DNA of 64,000 nt from Sphingomonadales bacterium (GCA_011088215.1 JAALKD010000007.1:28753-92752), one strand, 5' to 3'. Numbered from the stretch's first letter, positions 18,075 through 28,219 are shown. Notes: generated by a model not told the origin, from the sequence alone. Made by a program: numbers and translations.

Positions 18075-18193
18075 GGCTTCTGGAAGAAACTGGCAAACAG
18101 CGGATTCGATGAAAAATTGTTCAAATATTCCATGTGAACAAGGCTTCGGTGGTCCAAAATCAGGCAATTTTTTGTAAAAAGGTGTAACAAACC

Positions 18194-18673
18194 ATGAGTG
18201 GCTATGACTTTAACGACCCTAAATTTTTGTTTCTCGACATTTTGTCGCTGGTAGAAAGGCTTCACCGAAGATTGCTGGATGTATTGAAAAATCATCTGGA
18301 GCAGATCGGTCGCAACGATCTAAACCCGCTACAGGCCTTGCTGTTACACAACATCGGCGAGAATGAAATGACAGCGGGTGAGCTGAAAACCAGGGGCTAT
18401 TACCAGGGCTCTAACGTTTCCTACAACCTCAAGAAGCTTGTCGAAATGGGCTACTTGCGGCATGAACGCTCAGATTATGATCGCAGGGCTGTCCGCATTT
18501 CTCTGACCGATATGGGTTATGAAATTCGGGATTTGATCGACCAATTGTATGTTCAGCATATGCAAGAACTGATGCGCGATGACCTGATTTCCCACGATGA
18601 ACTGAAACATCTCCGTAAAAACCTGCGCAACCTAGAACGATTCTGGTCCGATAAAATTCACTTCGGTCTATAA
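18194..18673 (+). CDS. MarR-family winged-helix regulator (LdtR-like)
   Basis: Protein of 159 residues with a central winged helix: LQALLLHNIGENEMTAGELKTRG, then the recognition helix YQGSNVSYNLKKLVEMGYL, then the wing with RSDYDRRAVRISLT. Long N- and C-terminal helices would dimerise. It strongly resembles the MarR-type regulator called LdtR in Rhizobiales, which controls an L,D-transpeptidase gene. Here it sits between hemB and hemA, and its target is unknown. AAAGGTG lies eight bases before the ATG. Confidence 0.85.
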   Translation: MSGYDFNDPKFLFLDILSLVERLHRRLLDVLKNHLEQIGRNDLNPLQALLLHNIGENEMTAGELKTRGYYQGSNVSYNLKKLVEMGYLRHERSDYDRRAVRISLTDMGYEIRDLIDQLYVQHMQELMRDDLISHDELKHLRKNLRNLERFWSDKIHFGL

Positions 18674-18908
18674 TATATCGGCAGACCTCGTTCCAGTAAT
18701 TGGCGTTTTAGATATCTAAAATCGAAAATTTTTGGTTCCGTTAAGCAACATTTAGTATAAATATTTGACTCTGTTAGCGTGAAAATTGACCTGCGACAAT
18801 TTCGTGGCTGGACGAAACATATAGTTTTAGGCTAGCTAGCGACGCGCAGCGCCCTTATATTAGGGTAAGACGCAAATGATTAAGGCCAATTAATCAACGG
18901 ACTGTCAG

Positions 18909-20126
18909 ATGGACTATGAAAAGATTTTTGCTGAAGCGATAGACGCGATCCATGACGAGGGTCGATACCGTGTGTTCGCTGACATTACGCGTGATCGTGG
19001 TAGTTTTCCGCGCGCGGAGCGCCATGATGCCGGTGACAATGCAAAATCAATTACGGTTTGGTGCAGTAATGATTATCTTGGAATGGGCCAACATCCTGAC
19101 GTTTTAGGAGCAATGCATAAGGCGCTGGGTGAAACCGGCGCTGGCGCTGGTGGCACACGCAACATCGCAGGCAATAACCATTACCATGTATTGCTGGAAC
19201 GCGAATTGGCTGACTTGCACGGCAAAGAAGCGTCACTTTTGTTTACTTCTGGCTATATTTCCAACGAAGCAACCTTATCGACGGTGGCGAAATTGTTACC
19301 GAATTGTATTGTCTTTTCTGATGAGCTAAACCATGCCTCAATGATTCAGGGCATTCGCAATAGCGGTGCGAGAAAATTTATATTCCGCCACAATGATGTT
19401 GACCATCTTGAAGAGTTGCTAAAAACAGTTGATCCGGCTGCACCTAAAATTATTGCTTTCGAATCGGTTTATTCAATGGACGGCGATATCGCGCCTATCA
19501 AACAGATTTGTGACCTGGCAGACAAATACGGCGCCATGACCTATCTGGATGAAGTGCATGCCGTTGGCATGTATGGTCAAGAAGGGGCGGGCGTTGCTCA
19601 ACGCGACGGCGTTGCGGAGCGAATTACAATTATTGAAGGCACTCTCGGTAAGGCGTTCGGTGTAATGGGTGGTTATATCGCGTCATCAAAGGCGCTTGTA
19701 GATGTGGTGCGCAGTTATGCGTCAGGCTTTATTTTTACAACTGCGCTTAGCCCAGTACTGGCCGCTGGTGTTTTGGCCAGTGTGCGTCATTTACGCAAAA
19801 GCGATATAGAGCGAACAGCACAGCAAACCCGTGCCAAAGACCTGAAAGGTCGAATGAAAGAGGCTGGCTTGCCGGTTATGGACTCAGTAAGCCATATTGT
19901 GCCGCTGTTTATCGGTGACCCAGTCTTGTGCAAACAGGTGTCTGATATTCTGTTGAATGAGTTCGGCATTTACGTTCAACCAATCAACTATCCAACAGTT
20001 CCCAAAGGAACAGAGCGGCTTCGTTTTACACCGGGGCCACTTCACGATGACAAGGCAATGGATGCATTGCTTGACGCATTGTCCATCGTTTGGGCACGTC
20101 TTAATTTGGCGCGCTCCGCAGCCTAA
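18909..20126 (+). CDS. hemA: 5-aminolevulinate synthase
   Basis: Pyridoxal-phosphate enzyme of the Shemin (C4) route: glycine plus succinyl-CoA to 5-aminolevulinate, the first committed step of tetrapyrrole synthesis in alphaproteobacteria. At 405 residues it is full length. The PLP lysine is Lys248 in EGTLGKAFG, and the PLP-nitrogen Asp214 is in [12 protein letters not shown]. The glycine-rich motif [12 protein letters not shown] is near residue 80. The 235-base upstream gap should hold its promoter; I found no convincing FNR box there. The small gene 20136-20351 follows nine bases after the stop. Confidence 0.97.
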   Translation: MDYEKIFAEAIDAIHDEGRYRVFADITRDRGSFPRAERHDAGDNAKSITVWCSNDYLGMGQHPDVLGAMHKALGETGAGAGGTRNIAGNNHYHVLLERELADLHGKEASLLFTSGYISNEATLSTVAKLLPNCIVFSDELNHASMIQGIRNSGARKFIFRHNDVDHLEELLKTVDPAAPKIIAFESVYSMDGDIAPIKQICDLADKYGAMTYLDEVHAVGMYGQEGAGVAQRDGVAERITIIEGTLGKAFGVMGGYIASSKALVDVVRSYASGFIFTTALSPVLAAGVLASVRHLRKSDIERTAQQTRAKDLKGRMKEAGLPVMDSVSHIVPLFIGDPVLCKQVSDILLNEFGIYVQPINYPTVPKGTERLRFTPGPLHDDKAMDALLDALSIVWARLNLARSAA

Positions 20127-20135
20127 GGCAACTGG

Positions 20136-20351
20136 ATGGCTGCTCCCCGCAATATTATCATCGAATTCACGCCGGTTGGAAATTCGGTAAAGGTTTCCGC
20201 CATATGCGAAGATAGCGGCCGGAAGGTCTCTATCGTTGGTGATAGAAATGCAGGGAAAACCGAACTTGAGATGCTGGCTGTTCGTAAGCTAAAATATGTG
20301 ATGGCAAAAGACGAAAAAGCTGAACCCACCCGTCGGGGTTTCGAGGTTTAG
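20136..20351 (+). CDS. Small conserved alphaproteobacterial protein downstream of hemA
   Basis: Soluble protein of 71 residues with no signal peptide or membrane segment. The sequence suggests two or three beta strands (NIIIEFTPVGNSVKVSAICE, then KVSIVGD) followed by a helix (ELEMLAVRKLKYVM). It resembles a short domain of unknown function often found after hemA (DUF6898-like, from memory). The start lies nine bases after the hemA stop, so it is probably co-transcribed. Function unknown. Confidence 0.75.
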   Translation: MAAPRNIIIEFTPVGNSVKVSAICEDSGRKVSIVGDRNAGKTELEMLAVRKLKYVMAKDEKAEPTRRGFEV

Positions 20352-20530
20352 TTCGCATAATTTATCTATATTTCGTCTAAAACACAAACTTCCAATACAA
20401 TATATTGAATTTTTTGACGAACCCCACTTGGGTTGCCATAGCGAATATGATAAGACCAACTTCGCATTTTAACAGTGCAGCTCAATGTCATATTTTTTAG
20501 CTGCACTAGCGGAATATTCAGGGGACTCTA

Positions 20531-20971
20531 TTGTCAAAAAAAACCATTGCAATTGCCTGTGATCATGGTGGATTTGAGTTAAAAGAATTACTCAAAGCAG
20601 AACTGCTTAAAAAGGGGTTTGAGCCAATTGATTTGGGAACTAACAGCACTGATTCTGTTGATTATCCTGAATATGGCCAGTTGATGGGTGCTACCATTGC
20701 GGCGGGCGAGGCGGCGTTCGGCGTTTTGATCTGCGGTAGCGGTATCGGTATTTCCATTGCCGCCAACAGAAATCCGGCTGTGCGCGCAGCGGTTTGCCAT
20801 TCTGGGCTGACGGCCAAGTTGGCGCGTCAACACAACAACGCAAACGTGCTTGCACTGGGCGCGCGATTGATAGGGGTTGAAACGGCGCTGGATTGCCTAG
20901 AACAATTTTTAACAACAGACTTTGAGGGTGGTGGCCGGCATCAACGGCGGGTTGATCAACTTGGCCACTAG
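20531..20971 (+). CDS. rpiB: Ribose-5-phosphate isomerase B
   Basis: Interconverts ribose 5-phosphate and ribulose 5-phosphate. TTG start with GGGGA upstream. The LacA/RpiB fold is clear: IACDHGGFELK at the N-terminus, catalytic Cys68 in ICGSGIG, and CHSGLTAKLARQHNNANVLALGAR for substrate binding. At 146 residues it is family length. First gene of the canonical run rpiB-glyA-nrdR-rib; glyA follows after 30 bases. Confidence 0.95.
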   Translation: MSKKTIAIACDHGGFELKELLKAELLKKGFEPIDLGTNSTDSVDYPEYGQLMGATIAAGEAAFGVLICGSGIGISIAANRNPAVRAAVCHSGLTAKLARQHNNANVLALGARLIGVETALDCLEQFLTTDFEGGGRHQRRVDQLGH

Positions 20972-21001
20972 GGACCAACTTTATTTCACGGAAACAAGTT
21001 T

Positions 21002-22288
21002 ATGAGTGACTATACGCACACGGGGTTTTTTACTGCAGGCCTGGCTGACACCGACTCGGACCTTAAACAGTCTTTAGACGGTGAGTTGGCGCGCCAACAA
21101 AATCAAATTGAACTGATTGCGTCGGAAAATATCGTCAGCAAGGCGGTGTTGGAAGCTCAAGGCTCTGTTTTGACTAACAAATATGCCGAAGGGTACCCGG
21201 GCCGCCGCTATTATCAGGGCTGCCATCATGTGGATATAGGAGAAAGCTTAGCAATAGAGCGGGCGAAAAAACTGTTCAATGCGGGCTATGTCAACGTGCA
21301 ACCGCATTCAGGAGCACAGGCCAACGGCGCAGTGATGCTGGCCTTAACTAAGCCCGGCGATACCATCATGGGCATGTCATTGGACGCAGGCGGTCATTTG
21401 ACGCATGGAGCCCCTCCAGCGCTGTCGGGTAAATGGTATAATGCCGTTCAATACGGTGTTCGGCGCGAAGACGCTTTGATTGATTTTGATCAGGTTGCAG
21501 CTCTTGCAAACGAACATAAGCCAAGTCTGATTATCGCTGGCGGTTCCGCATATCCTCGCGCTATTGATTTTGCCAAATTCAGGGACATCGCAGCATCAAT
21601 TGGTGCAATTTTTCTTGTCGATATGGCCCATTTCGCCGGTTTGGTAGCTGGCGGTGTTCACGACAACCCGCTTGACTACGCAGATGTGGTGACCACCACA
21701 ACTCATAAAACCCTGCGCGGCCCTCGTGGCGGCATGGTGCTAACCAATAACGAAGCGATTGCGAAAAAAATCAATTCGGCAGTTTTCCCTGGTCTGCAGG
21801 GTGGGCCGTTGATGCATGTAATTGCAGCTAAAGCTGTTGCATTCGGAGAAGCATTAAAGCCAGAGTTTAGAGATTATTCTGCGCAAGTTGTAGCAAACGC
21901 AAAAGCGCTTGCTGCTCGGTTGCTTGCTAACGGATTCGATATCGTCTCGGGTGGAACTGATACCCATGTGGTACTCGTTGACCTTCGGCCAAAAGCCATT
22001 ACCGGAAAAGCTGCTGATGAAGCGTTGGAGCGGGCCTTTATGACATGTAACAAAAACGGCGTACCGTTTGACCCGGAAAAACCGTTTGTAACATCGGGTA
22101 TTCGTCTTGGCACTCCGGCTGGTACTACACGGGGTTTCGGTACGCGAGAATTCGAACAAATCGCTGACATGATAACTACGGTGATAGATGGCCTAGCGGC
22201 GAATCCGGAGGATAATTCTACTACCGAAAGTGCAGTTCGAACCAAGGTTGATGAACTTTGTACAAGGTTCCCCATTTACGAGGGCTAA
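21002..22288 (+). CDS. glyA: Serine hydroxymethyltransferase
   Basis: PLP enzyme converting serine and tetrahydrofolate to glycine and 5,10-methylene-tetrahydrofolate. At 428 residues it is full length. The PLP lysine is Lys236 in [14 protein letters not shown]; the N-terminal motif [11 protein letters not shown] and [11 protein letters not shown] are also diagnostic. It supplies one-carbon units used by purF-dependent purine synthesis, and glycine for HemA. rpiB is 30 bases upstream. Confidence 0.97.
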   Translation: MSDYTHTGFFTAGLADTDSDLKQSLDGELARQQNQIELIASENIVSKAVLEAQGSVLTNKYAEGYPGRRYYQGCHHVDIGESLAIERAKKLFNAGYVNVQPHSGAQANGAVMLALTKPGDTIMGMSLDAGGHLTHGAPPALSGKWYNAVQYGVRREDALIDFDQVAALANEHKPSLIIAGGSAYPRAIDFAKFRDIAASIGAIFLVDMAHFAGLVAGGVHDNPLDYADVVTTTTHKTLRGPRGGMVLTNNEAIAKKINSAVFPGLQGGPLMHVIAAKAVAFGEALKPEFRDYSAQVVANAKALAARLLANGFDIVSGGTDTHVVLVDLRPKAITGKAADEALERAFMTCNKNGVPFDPEKPFVTSGIRLGTPAGTTRGFGTREFEQIADMITTVIDGLAANPEDNSTTESAVRTKVDELCTRFPIYEG

Positions 22289-22362
22289 GCTTCTCGTTAC
22301 ATATATGTTCGAAAAACTACTGAGCGTAACACCATATTTGGGAATAAGGGGGCTAACCGCCA

Positions 22363-22836
22363 ATGCGTTGTCCGTTTTGTCAGAACGAAGATACACAGGT
22401 AAAAGACAGTAGACCGTCGGAAGATAAGGCCGCTATTCGCCGTCGCCGCTATTGCCCCGCGTGCGGGGCCCGCTTCACTACATTTGAACGCGTGCAATTG
22501 CGCGAATTGACAGTTGTTAAGAAAAACGGCCGTAAAGTGCCGTTTGAACGTAACAAACTGGAACGTTCTTTAGATATTGCACTACGAAAACGCCCAGTGG
22601 ACCCTGAACAAGTTGAGCGCATGGTCAATGGTATTGTTCGCCGACTAGAATCAATGGGCGAAAGCGAAGTGCAGTCAGATGTTGTCGGCCGACTGATGAT
22701 GGAAGGCCTTGAAAGCTTGGATCAGGTGGCTTACGTGCGATACGCATCAGTATACCGGAACTTCCGTGAGGCCTCTGATTTTAAAAAATTTCTTGGCAAG
22801 ATGAGCGGCCCAGAAGAAGATTATTCGGAGGACTGA
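22363..22836 (+). CDS. nrdR: Transcriptional repressor NrdR
   Basis: Represses ribonucleotide reductase genes in response to dATP/ATP. The N-terminal zinc ribbon has Cys3, Cys6, Cys31 and Cys34 (MRCPFCQN and [10 protein letters not shown]). The ATP-cone spans about residues 49-139 ([16 protein letters not shown] onward). At 157 residues it is family length. A GGAGG near its end serves the ribD start at 22838. Confidence 0.97.
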   Translation: MRCPFCQNEDTQVKDSRPSEDKAAIRRRRYCPACGARFTTFERVQLRELTVVKKNGRKVPFERNKLERSLDIALRKRPVDPEQVERMVNGIVRRLESMGESEVQSDVVGRLMMEGLESLDQVAYVRYASVYRNFREASDFKKFLGKMSGPEEDYSED

Positions 22837-22837
22837 T

Positions 22838-23932
22838 TTGCCGGGTGTCCACCTCAGCGACGAAAAGTGGATGCGTGTTGCCATTGGTTTAGCTCGGCGA
22901 GGGCTAGGGCAGGTTGCCCCCAATCCCGCGGTTGGCTGTGTGCTGGTGAAAGACGATACAGTTGTTGGGCGTGGCTGGACCCAGCCCGGTGGTCGTCCGC
23001 ACGCGGAAACCGAAGCCTTAGGCGCGGCAGGCTCCGCAGCCAACGGAGCGACAGCCTACGTAAGCCTAGAGCCCTGTTCACACACCACAAAAACCCCGCC
23101 ATGCGCGGACGCATTGATTAAAGCGGGTGTTGTTCGGGTTGTTTTGGCGGCTACAGATCCTGACCCACGCGTGTCGGGGCAGGGCATTGCCAAACTAGAA
23201 TCCGCAGGTATTGAGGTACTCAAATCTGTTCTAGATCCGGAAGCAAGTGAGCTTAACGCAGGGTTTTTTAAACGAGTAGTAAAGGGCCAGCCCTGCTTTA
23301 CCTTGAAAACAGCCGCTACACTTGATGGAAAAATAGCGCTGGCAAACGGCGATAGCAAATGGATTACCGGTGAAAGGGCACGATCTTTCGGTCATTTAAT
23401 GCGCGCAGAACATGATGCTATTCTGGTAGGTGTAAACACAGTAATAGCTGACAATCCCAGCCTTACATGCCGCATTCACGGATTAGAGCACCGCAGCCCG
23501 GTTCGCATTATCCTTGATAGCCATCTTCGAATCCGCGTGGACGCGACTGTTATGATGAGCCGTCCCGGTGCGCCACGGACGATTATTGTGACAAATGCGA
23601 ACTCTGACAAGACGAGGTTCACCAATTGCAATGTCGAATTTATCAATGTGGAAACACCTCATGATTTGAAGGCAGTAGCCAAGGCACTCGGCGACACGGG
23701 AATTACTTCAGTATTGGTGGAAGGCGGAGCCAAAGTGGCAGCAAGTTTTGTTTCTGCGGGCCTGGTGGACAATCTTTGTGTTTTTTCATCAGGAAAGCTT
23801 ATTGGAAACAGCGGCTTAAACGCCGTCGGCGATCTAAACCTTGCCGCGTTGCCAGATGCGCCCCATTTCACACCTAAAGGTATTCGCCGGCTGGGCCCGG
23901 ATATGCTTGCAACCTATCGAAAGGCAGAGTAA
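22838..23932 (+). CDS. ribD: Bifunctional riboflavin deaminase/reductase RibD
   Basis: Two consecutive steps of riboflavin synthesis. The N-terminal deaminase domain has the zinc motif HAETEAL and, after 25 residues, LEPCSHTTKTPPC. The C-terminal reductase domain begins near residue 150 (FTLKTAATLDGKIA). Start is TTG, one base after the nrdR stop, with GGAGG upstream. 364 residues. I looked for an FMN riboswitch upstream and found none, which fits the gene being inside an operon. Confidence 0.95.
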   Translation: MPGVHLSDEKWMRVAIGLARRGLGQVAPNPAVGCVLVKDDTVVGRGWTQPGGRPHAETEALGAAGSAANGATAYVSLEPCSHTTKTPPCADALIKAGVVRVVLAATDPDPRVSGQGIAKLESAGIEVLKSVLDPEASELNAGFFKRVVKGQPCFTLKTAATLDGKIALANGDSKWITGERARSFGHLMRAEHDAILVGVNTVIADNPSLTCRIHGLEHRSPVRIILDSHLRIRVDATVMMSRPGAPRTIIVTNANSDKTRFTNCNVEFINVETPHDLKAVAKALGDTGITSVLVEGGAKVAASFVSAGLVDNLCVFSSGKLIGNSGLNAVGDLNLAALPDAPHFTPKGIRRLGPDMLATYRKAE

Positions 23933-23941
23933 CTGAAAGCC

Positions 23942-24541
23942 ATGTTTACGGGTATTATTACAGATGTCGGACAGGTTACCGCAGTAACCGGCTCCGGTGA
24001 CAAAGTCGTTACGTTTCATACAGCGTATGACTTATCATCGGTTGATATAGGTGCGTCTATCGCTTGCGCCGGTGTTTGCCTGACGGTTGTGGACAAAAAC
24101 GACAGCGAATTTTCTGTTGATGTCACACAGGAAACCTTCAGCGTTACCAGTTTGGAAGACTGGGCTGTGGGCACAGAGGTCAATCTGGAAAGATCACTGA
24201 AAATCGGAGATGAGCTGGGCGGTCATATTGTAACTGGCCATGTAGATTGCGTGGGAACAATTTCGCGTTTTGAAACAATTGATGATTCTGTTGCAATGGA
24301 CGTTCTTGTGCCATCGAATTTTGGACATTTGGTTGCCCAAAAGGGTAGCATAACAATCGACGGCGCGTCCCTGACCGTTAATGCTGTAAACGACATTGAA
24401 AGCGGCACCGAGCTTTCAATCAATTTGATACCGCATACTCAAGCTGTGACCAGCTTCAGAAACAATCACAGCGGTGACAAGGTAAACGTTGAATTCGATA
24501 TTCTGGCGCGCTATGTGGCACGCCTGCAGACAAAGAGTTAA
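23942..24541 (+). CDS. ribE: Riboflavin synthase, alpha subunit
   Basis: Dismutates two 6,7-dimethyl-8-ribityllumazine molecules to riboflavin. Two repeated lumazine-binding barrels: MFTGIITDVG starts the first, and GHIVTGHVDCVG starts the second near residue 97. At 199 residues it is family length. Nine bases after ribD and two before the RibB-like gene. Confidence 0.95.
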   Translation: MFTGIITDVGQVTAVTGSGDKVVTFHTAYDLSSVDIGASIACAGVCLTVVDKNDSEFSVDVTQETFSVTSLEDWAVGTEVNLERSLKIGDELGGHIVTGHVDCVGTISRFETIDDSVAMDVLVPSNFGHLVAQKGSITIDGASLTVNAVNDIESGTELSINLIPHTQAVTSFRNNHSGDKVNVEFDILARYVARLQTKS

Positions 24542-24543
24542 GT

Positions 24544-25647
24544 ATGCCTCACAAATTTCTGTCCCCAATTGAGGACGTTATCGAAGACGCCCGTAACGGG
24601 CGCATGTTTATCCTTGTTGACGATGAAGACCGTGAAAACGAGGGTGATCTTATTATTCCCGCCCAAATGGCAACGCCCGACGCAATCAATTTCATGGCGA
24701 AATTTGGTCGAGGCTTAATTTGTCTTCCCCTTAGTCGCCGGCGGGTAGAGGAACTGGAATTGCCGTTGATGAGTACTAATAATCAGGCTCGTCACCAAAC
24801 GGCATTCACGGTGGCGATCGAAGCAAAAGTCGGTGTGACCACCGGTATTTCTGCGGCAGACCGCGCACGAACTGTGGCGGTTGCGATTGATGCATCCAAG
24901 GGTAAGCATGATTTGGCTACACCCGGACATGTATTTCCATTGGTTGCGCGCGACGGCGGCGTGCTTGTTCGGGCTGGCCATACCGAAGCTGCAGTTGATA
25001 TTTCGCGGCTGGCTGGATTGAACCCGTCTGCTGTTATTTGCGAAATTATGAACGAAGACGGTACCATGGCGCGCCTGCCTGATTTGGTTGAATTCGCCAA
25101 AGAACACGAATTAAAAGTTGCTACAATCCGCGACCTGATTGCCTATCGGCTCAAAAATGACGCGCTGGTTGAGCGGGTTCGGGAAAACACCATAGTACGC
25201 CAGAGCGGTTGCGAGTGGAAAGTATCCATATACCAATCAACCGCAGATCAAAGAGAGACTGTTGCCCTATCATACGGTGATATTAAGCCGAATAATCCTG
25301 TAGCGGTACGGATGCATTCGCTCAATCCGTTCGAGGACATCCTTGGCATGGACCACCCAAAAACCGGCCAATTGCAAAGGGCCTTATCCTCAATTGAGGA
25401 CGAGGGGGCCGGCGTGGTAGTTTTGTTTCCGGGCCTCGTTGGCATGCGACCGTCAAAAGTTGCTGAGGAAGCTGCGAAACCAAAAGGACCCGGGACATTG
25501 CGAGACTATGGAATCGGGGCACAAATTCTTCGGGACTTAGGTGTGCGGCACATGATTTTGCTGACAAATTCACCCAGTCACATTGTAGGGCTTGAAGGAT
25601 ACGGCCTAGACGTTGTAGAACAGCGCGAAATTCCGGGCCAGACGTAA
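24544..25647 (+). CDS. ribB: 3,4-dihydroxy-2-butanone 4-phosphate synthase with a degenerate GTP cyclohydrolase II domain (RibBX type)
   Basis: The N-terminal half (1-205) is an intact RibB: acidic motif [12 protein letters not shown] and PGHVFPL...[10 protein letters not shown]. It makes 3,4-dihydroxy-2-butanone 4-phosphate from ribulose 5-phosphate. The C-terminal half aligns with GTP cyclohydrolase II ([26 protein letters not shown]) but the zinc site is gone: where active enzymes have HSECLTGD and a CDC pair, this one has [20 protein letters not shown] with no Cys. So it should not have cyclohydrolase activity. This matches the RibBX variant known from Proteobacteria. GTP cyclohydrolase II must be encoded elsewhere. 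Confidence 0.93.
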   Translation: MPHKFLSPIEDVIEDARNGRMFILVDDEDRENEGDLIIPAQMATPDAINFMAKFGRGLICLPLSRRRVEELELPLMSTNNQARHQTAFTVAIEAKVGVTTGISAADRARTVAVAIDASKGKHDLATPGHVFPLVARDGGVLVRAGHTEAAVDISRLAGLNPSAVICEIMNEDGTMARLPDLVEFAKEHELKVATIRDLIAYRLKNDALVERVRENTIVRQSGCEWKVSIYQSTADQRETVALSYGDIKPNNPVAVRMHSLNPFEDILGMDHPKTGQLQRALSSIEDEGAGVVVLFPGLVGMRPSKVAEEAAKPKGPGTLRDYGIGAQILRDLGVRHMILLTNSPSHIVGLEGYGLDVVEQREIPGQT

Positions 25648-25686
25648 AATCTGAGCAACTATACAGACTTTTTGACTGGAGCCACG

Positions 25687-26130
25687 ATGGCCAAACCACA
25701 TTTTTTGATCGTTGAAGCGCGATTCTATGCGGACCTTGCAGACGAACTTGTTGCCGGAGCTGTTGAAGCTATTGAGGCAGCTGGTGGCACCTGGGACCGT
25801 ATTGAAGTGCCCGGCGCGCTGGAAATTCCAGCGGCGATTTCAATTGCTGATGCAGGTGAAAACAAGGCCTATGACGGCTATATCGCACTTGGCTGTGTTA
25901 TTCGCGGTGAAACCAGTCACTATGACTATGTTTGCGGAGAATCAGCTCGTGCCCTGCAAGACTTGGGGGTGAACTCTCTGCTTGCTGTTGGCAACGGAAT
26001 TCTAACCGTCGAAAACTATGATCAGGCATGGGCGCGGGCCTATCGTACTAAGAAAAATAAAGGCGCTGATGCCGCTAACGCCGCTTTACGCATGGCGGAA
26101 CTAAGAATAGAATTTGGGGTCGATTTCTGA
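25687..26130 (+). CDS. ribH: 6,7-dimethyl-8-ribityllumazine synthase
   Basis: Joins the products of RibD and RibB to give the substrate of RibE. ATG at 25687 has GGAG five bases upstream; TTG at 25672 would add five residues. 147 residues, family length. Motifs: [11 protein letters not shown], the EVPGALEIP loop, [15 protein letters not shown] with the catalytic His, and GNGILTVEN. Its stop overlaps the nusB start region. Confidence 0.95.
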   Translation: MAKPHFLIVEARFYADLADELVAGAVEAIEAAGGTWDRIEVPGALEIPAAISIADAGENKAYDGYIALGCVIRGETSHYDYVCGESARALQDLGVNSLLAVGNGILTVENYDQAWARAYRTKKNKGADAANAALRMAELRIEFGVDF

Positions 26131-26594
26131 TGGCTAAAGACCGCAAAACACCAAAACAGGGCGGCCCAAGAAGCGCAGCCCGTCTGGCAGCAGTGCAGGC
26201 TTTTTACCAGCTACTTATGGCTGATGAGCCGGACGTCGATAAAGTTGTCAGAGAGTATATTGAGCACCGGTTAGGCGCTGAGATAGAGGGTGATCAATAT
26301 GTAGACGCAGATGCAGCGATGTTTGAAGACATTCTGGAAGGTGCATGGAATCGCCGAGACGAGTGGCGCGCCAAAATAGCCGGACACTTGAACAAAGACT
26401 GGAACATGGGCCGCATCGACAAAATATTGATCGCGGTACTTTCAGCAGGAAGCTATGAGCTGGCGGCGCGTATCGATGTTCCTACTGCGGTAATTATCAA
26501 CGAATATGTTGACGTAACTCATGGGTTTTATGAACGCGCAGAGGCGTCTTTTGTGAATAGTGTTTTGGACAAATTGGCGAAAGAACTGCGCTAG
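26130..26594 (+). CDS. nusB: Transcription antitermination factor NusB
   Basis: All-helical RNA-binding protein of 154 residues that joins NusE at the boxA of rRNA operons. Recognisable from RSAARLAAVQAFYQL at the N-terminus, the WNMGRIDKILIAVLSAGSYEL helix and INEYVDVTHGF near the C-terminus. Overlaps the ribH stop by one base. In alphaproteobacteria the ribH-nusB-thiL order is standard. Confidence 0.95.
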   Translation: MAKDRKTPKQGGPRSAARLAAVQAFYQLLMADEPDVDKVVREYIEHRLGAEIEGDQYVDADAAMFEDILEGAWNRRDEWRAKIAGHLNKDWNMGRIDKILIAVLSAGSYELAARIDVPTAVIINEYVDVTHGFYERAEASFVNSVLDKLAKELR

Positions 26595-26627
26595 AATCAA
26601 ATATGGCTTGAAAGGTCGGGATAGTTT

Positions 26628-27581
26628 ATGGCCGACGAATTCGATTTGATATCGAGGTATTTCAAGCCTTTGGCAGGGCCGGAGGGACTTGGTTTGACCG
26701 ATGATGCCGCCTGTGTTCCACAAGCAAACGCCGTTGACAGCATTGTGACCAAAGATCTGCTGATCGAGGGCATTCATTTTCGCACACAGGACCCGGTCGA
26801 TTTGATTGCGCGCAAAGCGCTGGCGGTGAATGTTTCGGACTGTGTCGCCAAAGGCGCAGTACCCTATCTTTACTGGTTGGGCTTGGCGCTACCAAAGCGC
26901 ACAAACCATACATGGCTCACCAGCTTTTCCTCTGGGCTTGCTGCGGCACAACGAGATTTTGGCTGTAGCTTGGCAGGAGGTGATACCACTGCAACCACTG
27001 GCCCCGTTGTGATCAGTATTACATTGATGGGGACTATCTCAGCGAAACAAATGATACTACGTAGCGGCGCATCTGAAGGCGATGATATCTATGTGAGCGG
27101 GACAGTAGGTGATGCCGCATTGGGTTTGTGGTGTCTTGAAAATAACGAACTAGATAAGTCCGAGTTGATAACGGCTTATCAACAACCGAGTCCGCCGGTT
27201 CTATTTGGCCAGAGGCTGAAAGGGCTCGCCAGTGCGTCGGCAGACATATCCGATGGTTTGCTCGCCGACGCGGGGCATATCGCATCGGCTTCTAACGTCG
27301 GCATGGCTATTTGGCAGAATAAATTACCCCTGAGTACGCAGGCAGCCGAGGTTTTACAGTCTAACCCGGATATGTGGTCCTGCATTTGGGCAGGAGGTGA
27401 TGATTACCAGATAGTTTTCACTGCACCGCCAGCGGCACGAGAAAAAATTACAAGCCTGGCCAACGAAACGGGATCACGCATTTCGCTCGTTGGCAAAGTT
27501 TCGGCTGGGCAGGGCGTTCAATTACTTGATCGAGCCGGCGAAATTGTGCAAGTTGCGTCCGGGGGTTACACGCATTTTTAA
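26628..27581 (+). CDS. thiL: Thiamine-monophosphate kinase
   Basis: Phosphorylates thiamine monophosphate to the active cofactor. PurM-like fold of 317 residues. Motifs: DDAACVP near residue 25, NVSDCVAKGA near 70, AGGDTTATTGP near 120 and ADISDGLLADAGH near 208, which supply the metal-binding aspartates. Ribosome site GAAAGGTCGGG upstream. Its stop overlaps ATG 27581, but the next gene probably starts at 27599. Confidence 0.95.
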   Translation: MADEFDLISRYFKPLAGPEGLGLTDDAACVPQANAVDSIVTKDLLIEGIHFRTQDPVDLIARKALAVNVSDCVAKGAVPYLYWLGLALPKRTNHTWLTSFSSGLAAAQRDFGCSLAGGDTTATTGPVVISITLMGTISAKQMILRSGASEGDDIYVSGTVGDAALGLWCLENNELDKSELITAYQQPSPPVLFGQRLKGLASASADISDGLLADAGHIASASNVGMAIWQNKLPLSTQAAEVLQSNPDMWSCIWAGGDDYQIVFTAPPAAREKITSLANETGSRISLVGKVSAGQGVQLLDRAGEIVQVASGGYTHF

Positions 27582-27598
27582 TGTATGGAAGCCAGTTT

Positions 27599-28108
27599 AT
27601 GTCAGAGAACTCTATAGATATTCAAGATGAAGCGGGCGGATCTGCGAAAGGGCTGCTTGTATTGGGTTTGCTAGGAGGCCTGTTGATCGGTGGCGGACTG
27701 GCATATTATTTCCTCAAAGATCAAATCCCGTCGACGGACGGCGATACCCCTGCAGAACAAAAGCAAGAAGACCTGGAGCCGCTGCAAGCAGTAAGGTTCG
27801 AGCGTCTGACAGTTCCAATTTATGTACGTTCCGGCAGCAGGTCCCGGTATATTGGAAATTTCTTTATCAATATTGATGTGTTGGTGCGCGGCGATGAAAA
27901 TTTGATCGCTGTACGCCGATCCGAACCGCAATTGCAGCATGCGTTCATTTCAGCCATTAGCAACGGCGACCTGATGCGGGATGGGTCCTCTCAGCAACTA
28001 GACCTCGAAAAGACTTCACGCTTGTTAAAAGCCAAAGCCAACGAAGTATTAGGCTCCAATGCTATTGCTGATATTTCGATTGTGGAAGCGATGCGAATTC
28101 CAAATTAG
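27599..28108 (+). CDS. Single-pass membrane protein, FliL-like
   Basis: Protein of 169 residues from ATG 27599 (GGAAG eight bases upstream; ATG 27581 would add six). A short acidic N-region, one transmembrane helix (GLLVLGLLGGLLIGGGLAYYFL), a Pro/Glu-rich linker, then a periplasmic domain. The latter part (RYIGNFFINIDVLVRGDEN, LQHAFISAISNG) looks like the FliL/stomatin-like domain of flagellar basal-body protein FliL. No other flagellar gene is present, so a stator role is not supported. A FliL-superfamily paralogue of unknown role is the best description. Confidence 0.65.
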   Translation: MSENSIDIQDEAGGSAKGLLVLGLLGGLLIGGGLAYYFLKDQIPSTDGDTPAEQKQEDLEPLQAVRFERLTVPIYVRSGSRSRYIGNFFINIDVLVRGDENLIAVRRSEPQLQHAFISAISNGDLMRDGSSQQLDLEKTSRLLKAKANEVLGSNAIADISIVEAMRIPN

Positions 28109-28219
28109 CTGATTTTCTCTGTCTTTTTCTTGGATTCCCCCTGAGTTTTTCCCCCAACTGCGAGAAAAAACAATTTCGCGCGCTTTATAAGCGATTGCGG
28201 GCTTGCAAGCGCTGAAATT

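Noticed and set aside
18780..18800. FNR-type box ahead of hemA (TTGACCTGCGACAA)
   Set aside because: Only one half fits; the second half has two mismatches from the dyad.
22764..22860. FMN riboswitch ahead of ribD
   Set aside because: ribD starts one base after nrdR; no room and no recognisable structure.
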